DNA from: Neocallimastix lanati (nom. inval.)
Taxonomy: Eukaryota; Neocallimastigomycota; Neocallimastigomycetes; Neocallimastigales; Neocallimastigaceae
Assembly: GCA_016946835.1 (NCBI GenBank)
Contig: JACVTC010000041.1
Location: 331,001-395,000, forward strand
Length of the DNA stretch: 64,000 bases
Direction of reading: 5' to 3'
Positions within the stretch are counted from its first letter, which is position 1. Each line of letters opens with the position of its first letter. This document shows, piece after piece, positions 25,708 through 38,040 of this stretch. Made by a program: the position numbers and the translations under genes. The notes below the pieces were generated by a model, which did not search any database, was not told the DNA's origin, and was given only the letters and a program-made list of their open reading frames with translations.

Positions 25708-27315
25708 CTAAGTATATAAAAGAAATTAAAAATAAATAAAATTAAGAAATCTTTATATTAAAATCATGTGTTGATATTATATTAAATATTATTACAATAT
25801 ATAAACAATTAATCCATACTTATTCTTAAAATACCATAGCCCAATATGAAATCAAGGAATATCTATATAATTATTGTAAATAGTGATTTTAATAATAGTA
25901 TATTAGTTGATGAACTAATATTTATAGTTTTATTATGACATTTTCAATAATATTATTAAATATAATTCAAAAATACTTTACATCATTTTTATAAGTATTT
26001 ATATTATTAAATATATATGTCGTTTTATAGTAGTATTGATTTAAAAATGGAAGAATTGATAATTTAAAGTTTTTTTTTTCAACATTGTCATCATTTTCAT
26101 TCTATTCATGATTAATAAAAAATATTGTTATTTTTTTTATCAAATTATAATTATATTTATAGCAAATATCTTATATTGTTAAAGCAATAAATATTTAAAT
26201 TACTTTATTTTTTTTATTGTTTATTTCATCGGCCATATCAATATTTACTTAAAATTTAAAATTATTATAAAATATATTAAAATATTTTATAATATGATTA
26301 TGTTACAACAATTAAGTTTAAATATATATATTATATATTAAAATAATTAAAATAATAATAATATATATTATCTTAATGAAATTTGTTTAAAACTGAAAAA
26401 AAAAATTTTTTTTTTTTTGTTTTTTTTTTTGTTTTTTATTTTTTAGAATAAAAAAAATTATTATTGTAAAAATTATAATTATTTATGATAAAATGAAAAA
26501 ATAAGTATTTTTTTTCATCAGTTATTTGAAATAAATTTATTAATACTAAGATATAAAATAAATTATTACATTAACTTTGAAAAAAGATAAATTCCTATAA
26601 TAATTTAATTATATATAATTATAATTTATTATAATTTAAAGTTCATTTTATAATAAACTTTATAATAATTTTTATTTAATAAATATTAAAATTTAAAGTT
26701 TCATAAATATTTCGAGTAAAAAAAAAAAAACCTGGATATTTACAAGTAATTTGCTATTTAATATAAATTAATATATATAATTAATAAATTCAATAAATAA
26801 TTATATTGAATATATATTATAATCATTTTTACATTTTCAAAATTTTATTTTTAAATGATAAACATGATAAACAATTATTAAAATTTACAAAATAATATGT
26901 ATTAAATATTTCTAAAATAAAATATAAATGACATATATACACTAGGTTTACGTTTTATTTTTATTATTATTACATGAAGTAATGTATTCTTTTTCCTTCA
27001 AAATCTTTATAACTTTATGATTTGTATAAAATTAATATTTCAATTTTGATCTCTTTAAATGTAAGAATTTCTATTATATATCTAAAAATCGTAAAATTTT
27101 ATTAATTGATAGTAATTAGTAGAAACTCTGAAGAACAAAAAATTTTTTCATCTAAGAATTCTTAATTTGAATGATAATTAAGTGCTTTTTTTTTTTTTTT
27201 TTTTTTTTTTTTGGAAATAGTTTTATTAATAATAGTATCTTTAATATTATCTTTGATCTTTGAGTACATGATAATATGAATTTTTTCATTTTAAACCACT
27301 TGTAATAATAATGAT

Positions 27316-27438
<123 letters not shown>

Positions 27439-27581
27439 TAAAAAAAAAAATTAAAGTTAAAAATTATATATTTTATATAAATAAATATATCTTATAAATA
27501 TTGAAGAACAATTATAAATATTATTTAAATGCAATTAATGAATATTCCTTTCCGAGGCTTCATTAATTATTTCATAATTTA

Positions 27582-27810
<229 letters not shown>

Positions 27811-28450
27811 GTTATTTTCATTTACCTTAAAGTGTTTTCCATTTTCATATTAAATACTTCTCAGTATATTCTTTTTGACTTATTTTTTAATTGAGTTATG
27901 AACCTTCATAATTTCAAACTTGGAAAACAACACATTAACAATCATTTATTATTCCAAATGGCCATAAACTTTTTATAATATTTTCATTAATGTTATTATT
28001 AGGTATAATGTAAAATTTAATAAATGAAGAATTTTAATTTGAAATTTTCTAATTTGTATTAATTTAATAAATAGGATTTCAGAGGTGTATGATAATCAAA
28101 TGAAATAGTGTTTAGAAATTCAATATCATTGAAAGATAAAATATTATTATTCGCATAAGTAATGATATTATTCATTGAAAGTTTTTATTTAGTAATGATA
28201 TGGTATTTCATTTTGTATGTATATTAATTATATACCCATATTTTATTATAACTTAAAATTATAGCTTATTAATATTTCATCATTAGTTTTTAAAAGTTTA
28301 AAAAAAAATAAAACTAAAAAAAAGAGCGAAGTAAAATTATATTTAATAAAAATCGATAATATTATTGGTAATTTAAATATGTTTTTAATTTTTTATTAAT
28401 TTATATTAAAAACATATAATAATTAATATAATAAAATAACAATTTAATAA

Positions 28451-28492
<42 letters not shown>

Positions 28493-28846
28493 TATTAAAC
28501 ATTAATATTTAAATTTATAATATTTTATAATTATTTTTTTATGATAATTTAAAATTAATTTATATTATATTTTTTTTTTAATATTTTTTTTTAATTATAT
28601 AAAACAAAATAATATTAATAGTAATAAAAAATAATTAAAATATTAATAGTAATAATATAAATAATACGTATTGATATTTTGATCATCAAAATTAATATTT
28701 ATATTATATTTTTATTATAGTTTATATAAATATTAAAACAAATAACAATAGTTCTCTTTAATATATGCAATAATTTTGCTTTCTAAAATAAAAAAAAAAA
28801 AAAAAGATTCCTTTAAAAATAGTTGAAGTATTAATAATAATTAAAG

Positions 28847-30241
28847 ATGGAAGTTCTTCTAGGTATTCAAGGAAAGGATTTTGTTTTAGTTGCTAGTGAT
28901 GCTTTGGCTATTACTTCAATTATTACTATGAAACGTAATCATAATAAGACAAGAAAATTAAATAACAACGTATTATTAATGTTTTCAGGTGAAGGTGGTG
29001 ATACAGTTCAATTTTGTGAGTTCATTCAACGTAATGTTCAATTAAATGGTATACGTAGAGGTTATCCTTTATCTACAAAAGCAGCTGCTAACTTTACAAG
29101 AGTTGAACTTGCTGATTCACTAAGATCAAGAGTAAGTATAAAATTTATGATATAAAATCATTGTAATAATAATATTTATGAGAATATTGTAAAGGAAAGT
29201 ATAATCTTATTTATAAAAATTCATAAAATAAAATAGAATTATGACATGGTTAATACATTTTTTAAAATTTATTATATAAAATTAATAATATCATTCATGA
29301 TAAAATTATAAATATTAATAATATATTTAGTAAAATCATTCCAAATATCTTATAAGATTATATTTATTCAATCAAATAATAATTTAGGCAAAGTTTTATA
29401 AATAAATGAAATGTGAAAAACATTAATTTTAAATAATATTTCTAAATGTTTTCATTATAATAATTATATTTTTATAAATAAGATAAATAAGTTAATATTA
29501 ACCCTGATTATAATAAAATAATAATGAAAAAAATTTTTATAGTATAAGTTATAAAAAATTAAATTAAATGTACAGACCATCAGAAAAAAAAGTTAAAAAA
29601 AAAAAAAAAAAAAAATGCTTGGAACAATTTATAAAAAATAGTGACAAATATAAATGTTATGAAGTTTAAAAAAAAAAATAAAAAATTAAAAAATAAAAAA
29701 TAAAAAATAAAATTTATTAAAAAATTCATTTGGATCAATTACATAGAAATCTAACAAAGAAATTTACATACGTAAAAATACTAAAAAAATATTAATTATT
29801 TATAATATTTTGTTATTTATTGTTATATTTTTTATAATTTAATAATTTATTTTTACTACTCTATGTAAATAGTAATATATAATATTTTTTCTTCATTAAA
29901 TTATTATGATGCTAACTAATTATATATATATATATTAGCATCCATATCAAGTTAATTTGTTAATTGCTGGATGTGATCCTGAAACTGGTGTTCCTGAATT
30001 ATATTGGATGGACTATTTGGCTTCCTTAAAAAAATTACCATTTGCTGTTCAAGGTTACGGTCAATATTTCTGTAATTCAACTCTAGATAGATATTATCGT
30101 CCAGATATGAATTTAGAGGAGGCCAAAGCTTTAATGAAAAAATGTGTTAATGAGTTAAAAGTTCGTTTTATTGTAAACTTTAGTGATTTTGTTTTCCAAG
30201 TTGTTGATAAGGAAGGAATCAGAGAAATCACTATTGAATAA
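28847..30241 (+). CDS. PSMB2: 20S proteasome subunit beta-4 (PSMB2/Pre1 type)
   Basis: Exons 28847-29131 and 29939-30241 (GTAAGT donor, TTAG acceptor, 807-nt intron); 588 nt, 195 aa, against 198 in yeast Pre1. It starts [20 protein letters not shown], the non-catalytic beta-type opening, with no propeptide and no catalytic Thr. Further signatures are [40 protein letters not shown] and [18 protein letters not shown]. It forms part of the inner beta ring of the proteolytic core and has a structural, not a peptidase, role. Confidence 0.96.
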
Positions 30242-31464
30242 ATATTTTTTTTTTTTTTTTTTTTTTTTGTAATTAATCAGTAAATTCAATTCTTTATATA
30301 ATAGCAAATATTAATTTTAATAAAAAATAATAATAATAATAAAATTATATTTTTAAAAAAAAATAATAATAAATACATATTTAAATATATTTGTTTATTT
30401 TATTATATATAAATATATATATAATTTACAAGTAATAACAAAACTATTATAAAAATAATATTAAATAAGAATAAAATTAATTAATCATTTAATAAATTAA
30501 TAAACGAAATATTAAAAAAAAATAAAAATAAAAATAAAACAATAAACATATAAAATAATACAACAAATAAATGAGAAAATTTATAATAACATTTGAAAAA
30601 ATAAATTCATAATGTTGAAACGTTTTAATTTTGCTATATTTATATTTGTATGAGTCTCTTGAATATATATTTTAATCATATTACGTTAGAAATATATATT
30701 AAGAATTAATTAGAATAGAACATATAAAAATTGATAGTTTCTTTTTTAATTTTTTTTTTATTTTTTGGAATACAAATTATTATTTTAATTATTTTATTAA
30801 TGGTAATATTGATGATAATCATATTATTTAGTTTATAAAATATTTCTAAATTATTTATTAATAATTATATTTGTTATAAATGCTCATCTTTAAATATTTC
30901 ATTATATATTTTAAAAAAATATTATATAAACTGAATAAAAAAAAATAATTTACTATTATCAGTTTTGAAAAAATCTTCTTAGCACATTTTAAATAAAATA
31001 ATATCTTAATATCTTTATATAGAATTTATATCTTGTAATTTATAATTCTTAACATTTATTAAATAGTTAAATAAAAATTAAATTGTTAATAAATAAATTA
31101 TAATCTTAAAATTAATATATTATTTAAACTTTATTATATTATTAATTATTAATTGATTTAAAGAAATTTTAAAAAAATTTTAATATACAATACTTATTTA
31201 TATTTTTTATTTCTTAAAAGTTTAAAAAATAAATATAAATATATAGTTTTATTATACATAATTAAATATATTTTTTTATATAATATTACTTATAAAGAAA
31301 CTATTTCAGAAATTTAAATTAAATTATAAAAAAAATGAAATAAATTAAAATTACATAAAATTTAGAAATATAAAAATAAAAACATAAACAGAAATAAAAT
31401 ACAGAAAAATATATATAATATCTTTAATAATAATATAAAATAATTATATATATATAATATAAAA
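30242..31464. other. AT-rich spacer between PSMB2 and SEC6
   Basis: 3' flank of PSMB2, starting with a poly-T run at 30246-30268, and the SEC6 upstream region. No coding sequence was seen. Confidence 0.6.
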
Positions 31465-34400
31465 ATGTCGTTGCCATCAGAAAAAGAAACAACAAATATT
31501 ATGGTAAAAGCTAGGCAATCTGCCTTAAAAAGAATTTCCGAAATGTAATACCAAGTTTTTTGAGATATCTTTGAAAAGAAACAAATTATAATATTAATAT
31601 TTAAAATTAAAATAAATTTAAAATTTGAAGTAACAATAGAATAAAATGAACATTTTTTATAATAGGAATTAAGGATTAAATAAAGGGAAATAATGAAATT
31701 TTAATAATTATTATTTTTATTACTTCATTTTTAAAAATATAAATTCGAAAATCCTAAATATGTCAATAAATTTTATTTATAATTCATAATTTAATAAAAA
31801 TAAAAATAAAAATTTTATTACTATTATTTATTAGAAAGTATTAAAATGGAAATTTATCCAGTAATATATTTAATAAATTGAAATCACATCACATAGAATT
31901 TAAATAAAAAAAAAGATTTAATATTAATAAAAAAAATAACTAAGCAATATTATATAAGCAATAATAATGAATCATTAAAATAAAAAAATATATATATATA
32001 TAATATATTAAAATGAATATAATTTAAATTTTATATGATTTTAGATTTTTGTTTTAAAATTTTCAAAATTTATAACAAATAATAATATTCATAGATTTAA
32101 CACTAATATTTATTATATATAATATCAATATATTATATTGAAATGTTTCACTTTTATTTAACAATAGTTTAAAACATCCTGATGATCTTAACACAAAATT
32201 ATCAAGAACTCGTCAAAAAATATATTTTGAAAAAGCATCTATTGATGCTCAATTGAAATCATTGGTACAATCACAATTAGATGATTCTCAGCGAGGTCTA
32301 GAAATTCTTGATGAATCAAAAAGAGAAACAGCTACCATAAAAAATAATTTAGAAGCAATAGATTCATTATGTATTGATAGTCAGAATATGATAAATAACT
32401 TTCCTGAAATTAAAAAAGTATCTTATATATATTTTTGAAATATAAATTTATATAAAATTGTATATTATATATTATATATTTGTTATTTTTAATTTATTTA
32501 ATTACATCTTTAATATATTAATATATACATATTTATATAAAACAAATTATAATTAAATTTTAATCTATAATAACAGTTATCTAAAGCAAGAAGTAATTTT
32601 ATTCACACTAAAGAAATTGTAAATAGTTTTTTTAGTCTTGGTGAAAAATTAGAAAATTTACAATCACTTTTAACAAAGGAAAAAGAAAATTCAAAATATG
32701 CTTCAAAAATTCTTTTAGTTATTCATTACAGACTTTTAGAATTAAAATTATTTCAAGAAAGAATTATGTTTAAAGCGCAAGCATTAACTTCAGATGAACG
32801 TTTAACGCTTGTCAATAATTTTTCAGCGCTCAATCGTTTTATTGAGGAATTTGAGTCTTATCTTTGGTCCTTAATAAATAATATTTATGATGTATTAATG
32901 AATACAGATGTAAATTCTATTATATATATTTTAAAAATCATTGAAGCAGAAGAAAAAGTTGATGAACGTCTTAAAAATCAAAAATCAAAAATTTTACATA
33001 ATCCTAGTAGTTATAGAGAAAAATTTTTTAATATTGTAAGTAAAGCAGTAAATGAAAGATTTGGCGATCAATTAAAATTTAAAGGTGAAGAAGGAGAAGA
33101 AGCAACTGTAGAGATTTTAGATCGAACAGGATTCATTATTGATGATTTGACAATGATTCATGATGAATTCATTCCAAGGTTTCCAAAAAGTTACGCAATC
33201 TTTAATTATTTCATATTAGAATATCATCGTCATATTAAAGCAGTTATGGATAAAATCATAGCAGATGTATCAGATCCAGGTGCAATTTTAACCATTTTAC
33301 GTTGGGTACAAGATTATTATTCTGATATGAATGTCCGTTTAGGTTTTTCAGAAGACTCTTTAGAACCAAAACTTTTAAATGGTAAGGAAGAAAAATTAAT
33401 TAATGATTATCTTACATTAAATCATCAGAAATCTCAAGAATGGGTATCTAATATTATGAGGTCTGGTATCAAACGGTTTAGTGAAAGAAAAGAACCTCCA
33501 GAAGTTAATCCTAATGGTAATTATCATCTATCATTATCAGTTATTTTATTCCAAATTATTAATCAGCAAATTAATCTAGCAAAATCCTCAAATCGTAGTG
33601 AATTAGCTTATAAAGTTGTTTTGGAATGTAAATCCAATATTCAAATATTTTTGAAAGGTTGGAAAGATAATGTAGATAAAGAATATCAATTCTATGTAAA
33701 TTCACCTGAAACGAGTCCAAAAGGGTTACCGGAATATTTAATTGCCTTAGCAAATGATTGTTTATGGTGTTCTGAATATACAGAAGAAATTAATAAAGAG
33801 GTTCAACCAATTTTTGATGAGGAAGAAATGGAAAAAATTAATAAGGAGTTAAATGAAGTACAAAAAGAATTTATGAATATGTCAAAGCGTTGTAGTTATT
33901 TCTTAATTGAAATTATTATATTAGATGTTAAATCAGCTTTTTCACAATTATTTACACCAGTATGGTACTCTGATGGTGAATCTCAAATGGATATTATTAT
34001 TTGTACACTCATGGATTATTGTAGTGATTTTCAAGAATACTTCCAAGAATATCTTTTTACTAAATTTATTACTGATTTAAATGAGCGTTTTATTATTTCC
34101 TATTTTGAATCTTTTCCAAATCGAAATGCAAAATTAAAAATGCCAATCTGTATAGATAAAATTGAAACTGATTTAAAACATTCAGAAGAATTCTTTACTA
34201 ATTATCGTTCAGCAAAACGAGTTACTGAATCCTTTAGACCAATTCGTGTATTTGTTTCTTTAATTACCAGTAGTTTAACTAGTATATATGTAGATTTTTA
34301 TGATCTTTTGAAAGAATTTCCTGATGTACCATTAAATTTCATTGAAAATATTTTACACAAAAGAGATGATTTTCAATCTTCCCAAATTAAAGAAATTATG

Positions 34401-34499
34401 GAGCAATGCAATCAAAAAGCTAAAGAACTTAAAGAAAAATCATCTAAAAATGGTGAAAATAAAGAATTAGTAACTATATTTTCAAAAATATCTGTTTAA
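31465..34499 (+). CDS. SEC6: Exocyst complex component Sec6 (EXOC3)
   Basis: Exons 31465-31544, 32168-32417 and 32577-34499; 2253 nt, 750 aa, near the human length of about 745. The N-terminal part is helical and coiled (KIYFEKASIDAQLKSLVQSQ, then NNLEAIDSLCIDSQNMINNF). The C-terminal rod has family signatures: YILKIIEAEEKVDERL, ILTILRWVQDYYSDM, YHLSLSVILFQIINQQINLA and MDIIICTLMDYCSDFQEYF. Sec6 is one of eight subunits that tether secretory vesicles to the plasma membrane at growth sites. That fits a fungus that exports large amounts of enzyme through rhizoids. Most of the protein is in one 1.9-kb exon. Confidence 0.94.
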
Positions 34500-34947
34500 A
34501 CATTTAACAATTTTTCTTATTTGTATTTTTTTCCACTCTATATTTATTAAGAACAAATATTTAAATTAATGAAAGAAAAAATAACAACCACAGCAACAAC
34601 AATAATAATAAAATAACTAAAATATAATAGAATCTTCATTAAATAATTATAATAATAATAATAAGTAAAAAATAAAAAAAAAATAAAAAAATAAAAAACT
34701 AATAAATCGAAAAGCAATAATAAATTATTATATAACAATAATAATAAAATAAATTTTATAACAATAAAAAATAAATAAATAAATAAAAAAAAATGATATA
34801 ATAAGTTAAATGTGGTACAATTCAAACATTGATTTTATATTTTTGTAAAATGAATTGTTACAAATAAAATCATAATCATAAATCATAATATTTAATAATT
34901 ATATATGAAACTAAAATGATAAGTATTATAAAGAAAATATATAAATT

Positions 34948-35020
<73 letters not shown>

Positions 35021-35587
35021 ATTTAATATTTTATTAGTTTCATATTATTACAATTAATATTTTTATTTTTTATTTTATTTTATTTTATTTTATTTTATTT
35101 TATTTTATTTTATTTTATTTTATTCAATCTGTACTTTATATTTAATATTCTACTATTTATTTTATTTTATTTTATTTTATTCAATCTGTACTTTATATTT
35201 AATATTCTACTATTTATTTTATTTTATTTTATTTTATTCAATCTGTACTTTATATTTAATATTCTACTATTTATTTTATTTTATTTTATTTTATTCAATC
35301 TGTACTTTATATTTAATATTCTACTATTTATTTTATTTTATTTTATTTTATTTTATTCAATCTTTACTTTATATTTAATATTCTACTATTTATTTTATTT
35401 TATTCAATCTGTACTTTATATTTAATATTCTACTATTTATTTTATTTTATTTTATTTTATTTTATTCAATCTTTACTTTATATTTAATATTCTACTATTT
35501 ATTTTATTTTATTCAATCTGTACTTTATATTTAATATTCTACTATTTATTCTATTTTATTTTATCCAATAATAAATTTTGTTTTTTT

Positions 35588-35642
<55 letters not shown>
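34500..35642. other. Repeat-rich spacer
   Basis: SEC6 3' flank (34500-35040), then the minisatellite, then poly-A and AT dinucleotide runs (35595-35642) that abut the LTR of copia element 2. No gene seen. Confidence 0.65.
35060..35568. repeat. Minisatellite, ~58-bp unit with variable TTTTA pentamers
   Basis: Eight copies of a conserved 36-bp core (CAATCTGTACTTTATATT followed by TAATATTCTACTATTTAT) alternate with two to fifteen TTTTA pentamers. Copies 5 and 7 have CTTTACT in place of CTGTACT and are followed by a short-spacer copy, so copies 5-6 and 7-8 form a higher-order unit of about 109 bp. Confidence 0.95.
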
Positions 35643-35646
<4 letters not shown>

Positions 35647-35807
35647 ATAACTAGCTCAATCAGATATGTATTTTATTTATATTATTTATTATATTTTTAT
35701 ATATTTAAGTAGAATCGCTTATTCAAAAATTTATTATTAGATGTAATTTATATCAAAATTTATAAAGCATAATGTCTATATAATCTTAATTATTATATAA
35801 CTTAACA
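35643..35807 (-). repeat. 3' LTR of copia element 2
   Basis: 165 bp with perfect 5-bp terminal inversions (TGTTA...TAACA). On the minus strand it is preceded directly by a purine-rich tract read from 35808-35820 (GTAGGGGGAA), the normal polypurine primer site before a 3' LTR. No matching 5' LTR is present in the window. Confidence 0.85.
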
Positions 35808-35989
35808 TTCCCCCTACATTATGACATTAATTAACATTTTTTATCTAGCTCAATAAAATTAGGCAAAATATAAAATTATTAAATCTTTCCATATTTTTAC
35901 CAGTAATTGGTTTTGTTAAAGGATCAGCAATCATATTTTCAGATATAACATATTTTAATTTAATTTTACTTTCTTTTATATTTCTTCTT

Positions 35990-36885
35990 GAATAAATTTA
36001 TATTTAACATTTATATGTTCACATCTACCTTTTGTATTGATAAATAAACTTTATTATCATCATTAATTTTAATTTTTAATTTATGTTTAGTAATTTCTTC
36101 AATTAGATTCTTTAATCATATTCTTTGTTTAGGGCATTCTGTTAAACTAATAAATTCAGCTTCAGCAGTTAAAAGAGTAACAATCTTTTGAATTTGTGAT
36201 TTCCAAATTATTGGACTTTTTCCTAATAAAAATATGTATCCAATTGTAGATATTTTTATATCTTCATCATTTGCATAATCTGCATCTGAATGACCAATTA
36301 ATTTATTTTCCCCTTTATAATGAATTGATTTATGCTTTACAGTTTTTAAGTATTGTAATATCATTAGTAAAGAATTATAATCTACCAATGTTGGCTTTCA
36401 TTGTGCCTTGATGCTTGATTAACAGCATAATCAATTTCTGGTCTAGATCTTACTGAAATATATATTAATAAGCCTAAAAAAGATTGATATTTATTTACAT
36501 CTTTTTTTTTTTTCTGAATTTATTCTTTCATGGTTTGGAATTCTTCTACATGGTTATTTTAAGATTCTACTTTTTATTCATATTATATTTTTTAATATTC
36601 TTTCTATATATTATTTCATATTAGTACTTTCTAATAATGAAGAAATTTTTTTATTCCATGCTCTTCCAAATTCTTTTAGTCCATATAAAACTTTATTTAA
36701 AAGCCATATTTTACATTTATTGTAGTAAACACCTTCAGGAGGAATATTAATATATATTTTTTCATCTAAATCTATATTTAAATATGAAGCTTTTATGTAT
36801 AGTTGTTTCATATTCCATTTTTGTATTGCAGCAATAGCTATACAAAAATTAAGGTTACAGGTAAGTATTTCCCCATTATATATAT
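35990..36885 (-). pseudogene. Broken copia pol of element 2
   Basis: RT fragment (36885-36611) and connection/RNase H fragment (about 36500-36116) in different frames, with stops between. The conserved RT catalytic YVDD box is not preserved in a readable frame. It is non-functional as it stands. Confidence 0.85.
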
Positions 36886-37330
36886 ATATATTTTTCCTAA
36901 TTTCCTAAGTAATAAAGAAAAGATACCATCTTAACTGTAGGCCTGAGAAGGTTACGAAAGTACAATCATTTAATACATTTTACGAAAGAATTAGCATATG
37001 AGTACATATTATGTGTCTATGTAAGTATATTCCACTAAAGTAATGTAGATACATTCTACTAAAAAGCAATCTTTCTGACTCATATGCAATATCCAGGGAG
37101 CTGTTCGTATCTTATTGGGTTAAGTTATACTGGAGAAGCACTCCGAGAAAAAGCGTACTAGAAAATTCTCACAAATAATATACATGTCAGAGCCACAACG
37201 CTTAACACTCAGTAGGGCCGTCCATAAGGGACAATATCCTCTTATACGAAAGCATACAAAAGTGTTATGATTGCCTTTATATTCCCATGCTCTTGAGAAT
37301 AAGGGCGGTAAATATTAGAACTAAAAAAAA
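36886..37330. other. GC-richer non-coding island
   Basis: About 430 bp of mixed-composition sequence, sharply bounded by AT repeats (36876-36892) on the left and poly-A (37325) on the right. Every frame on both strands has frequent stops. It holds GC-bearing words such as GTAGGCCTGAGAAGG, AGGGAGCTGTTCG and AGTAGGGCCGTCC. I see no tRNA fold or coding signal. A solo LTR or another non-coding mobile-element piece is possible. Confidence 0.5.
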
Positions 37331-37749
37331 AATTCTCTATCAGAATAAATTAAAAGGATTTATGAAGTAATATTATAAACTAAATTTACGCTGTTAAAAT
37401 TTTTTTTCACTTATTAATAAAATTAAATTAAAATTAAGAATGATTAAAGCTTTAAAAAAAAAAAAAGAAGTTATTTGAAAATTGAAATAAAGAAAAACAA
37501 AAAAGAAAGAAATATGATAATAATAAATGGATGAATATATAAATAATTAGATAAATAAATAAATATGTTATTAATTTCTAACCTTTTATTGTAGTAAATT
37601 TTAAAATTTAAACTTTTTAAAATTTTTTTTAATTAATTAATATATTATTCCAATGTAATTAAGATTATTGCTTAATAAATTGAAATATATTAAAAATCAT
37701 AATATTATTTGAAATAGTAATTAAATTGACCAATAATATTCAAGAAATG

Positions 37750-37787
<38 letters not shown>

Positions 37788-38040
37788 GTATTAATAATAG
37801 TAAATAAAATTCATATATATATATATATTTTTTATTTGTTTTATTGTTTTGTATTTATTATTATATATTTTAATGATAAATCTCTAAAATTAGGATTTTA
37901 TAAAATATAAAACCTTTTATTATACCTTAATTTTTATATATAGAATTAGAAATATATATTGTTAAATAAAAATTAAATAAAAATTATATATTAATTATAT
38001 TATATTTTTTAAAAATTATTCATATACCAAATACTTTAAA
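37331..38040. other. AT-rich upstream region of the GNL3-like gene
   Basis: Includes a poly-T run of 35 (37751-37785). No gene seen. Confidence 0.6.

Larger units (their letters stand above)
35643..36885 (-). mobile_element. 5'-truncated Ty1/copia retrotransposon
   Basis: The 3' LTR is at the left end. Reading the minus strand from about 36885, the RT gives AIAAIQKWNMKQLYIKASYL, YINIPPEGVYYNKC and KVLYGLKEFGRAWN. Near 36480-36395 it gives YQSFLGLLIYISVRSRPEID and then YAVNQASRHNESQHW. RNase H at 36388-36116 has GHSDADYANDEDIKISTIGY and IVTLLTAEAEFISLTE. Frameshifts separate these blocks. Everything upstream of the RT core, including gag, integrase and the 5' LTR, is gone. Some blocks remain open over 60-90 codons, so decay is less advanced than in element 1. 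Confidence 0.9.

Noticed and set aside
35060-35568. CRISPR-like array of conserved repeats and spacers
   Set aside because: The spacers are only TTTTA pentamers, there are no cas genes, and the host is eukaryotic; it is a minisatellite.
37080-37320. tRNA or SINE-type Pol III promoter in the GC-richer island
   Set aside because: No convincing A-box/B-box pair or cloverleaf could be drawn by eye.
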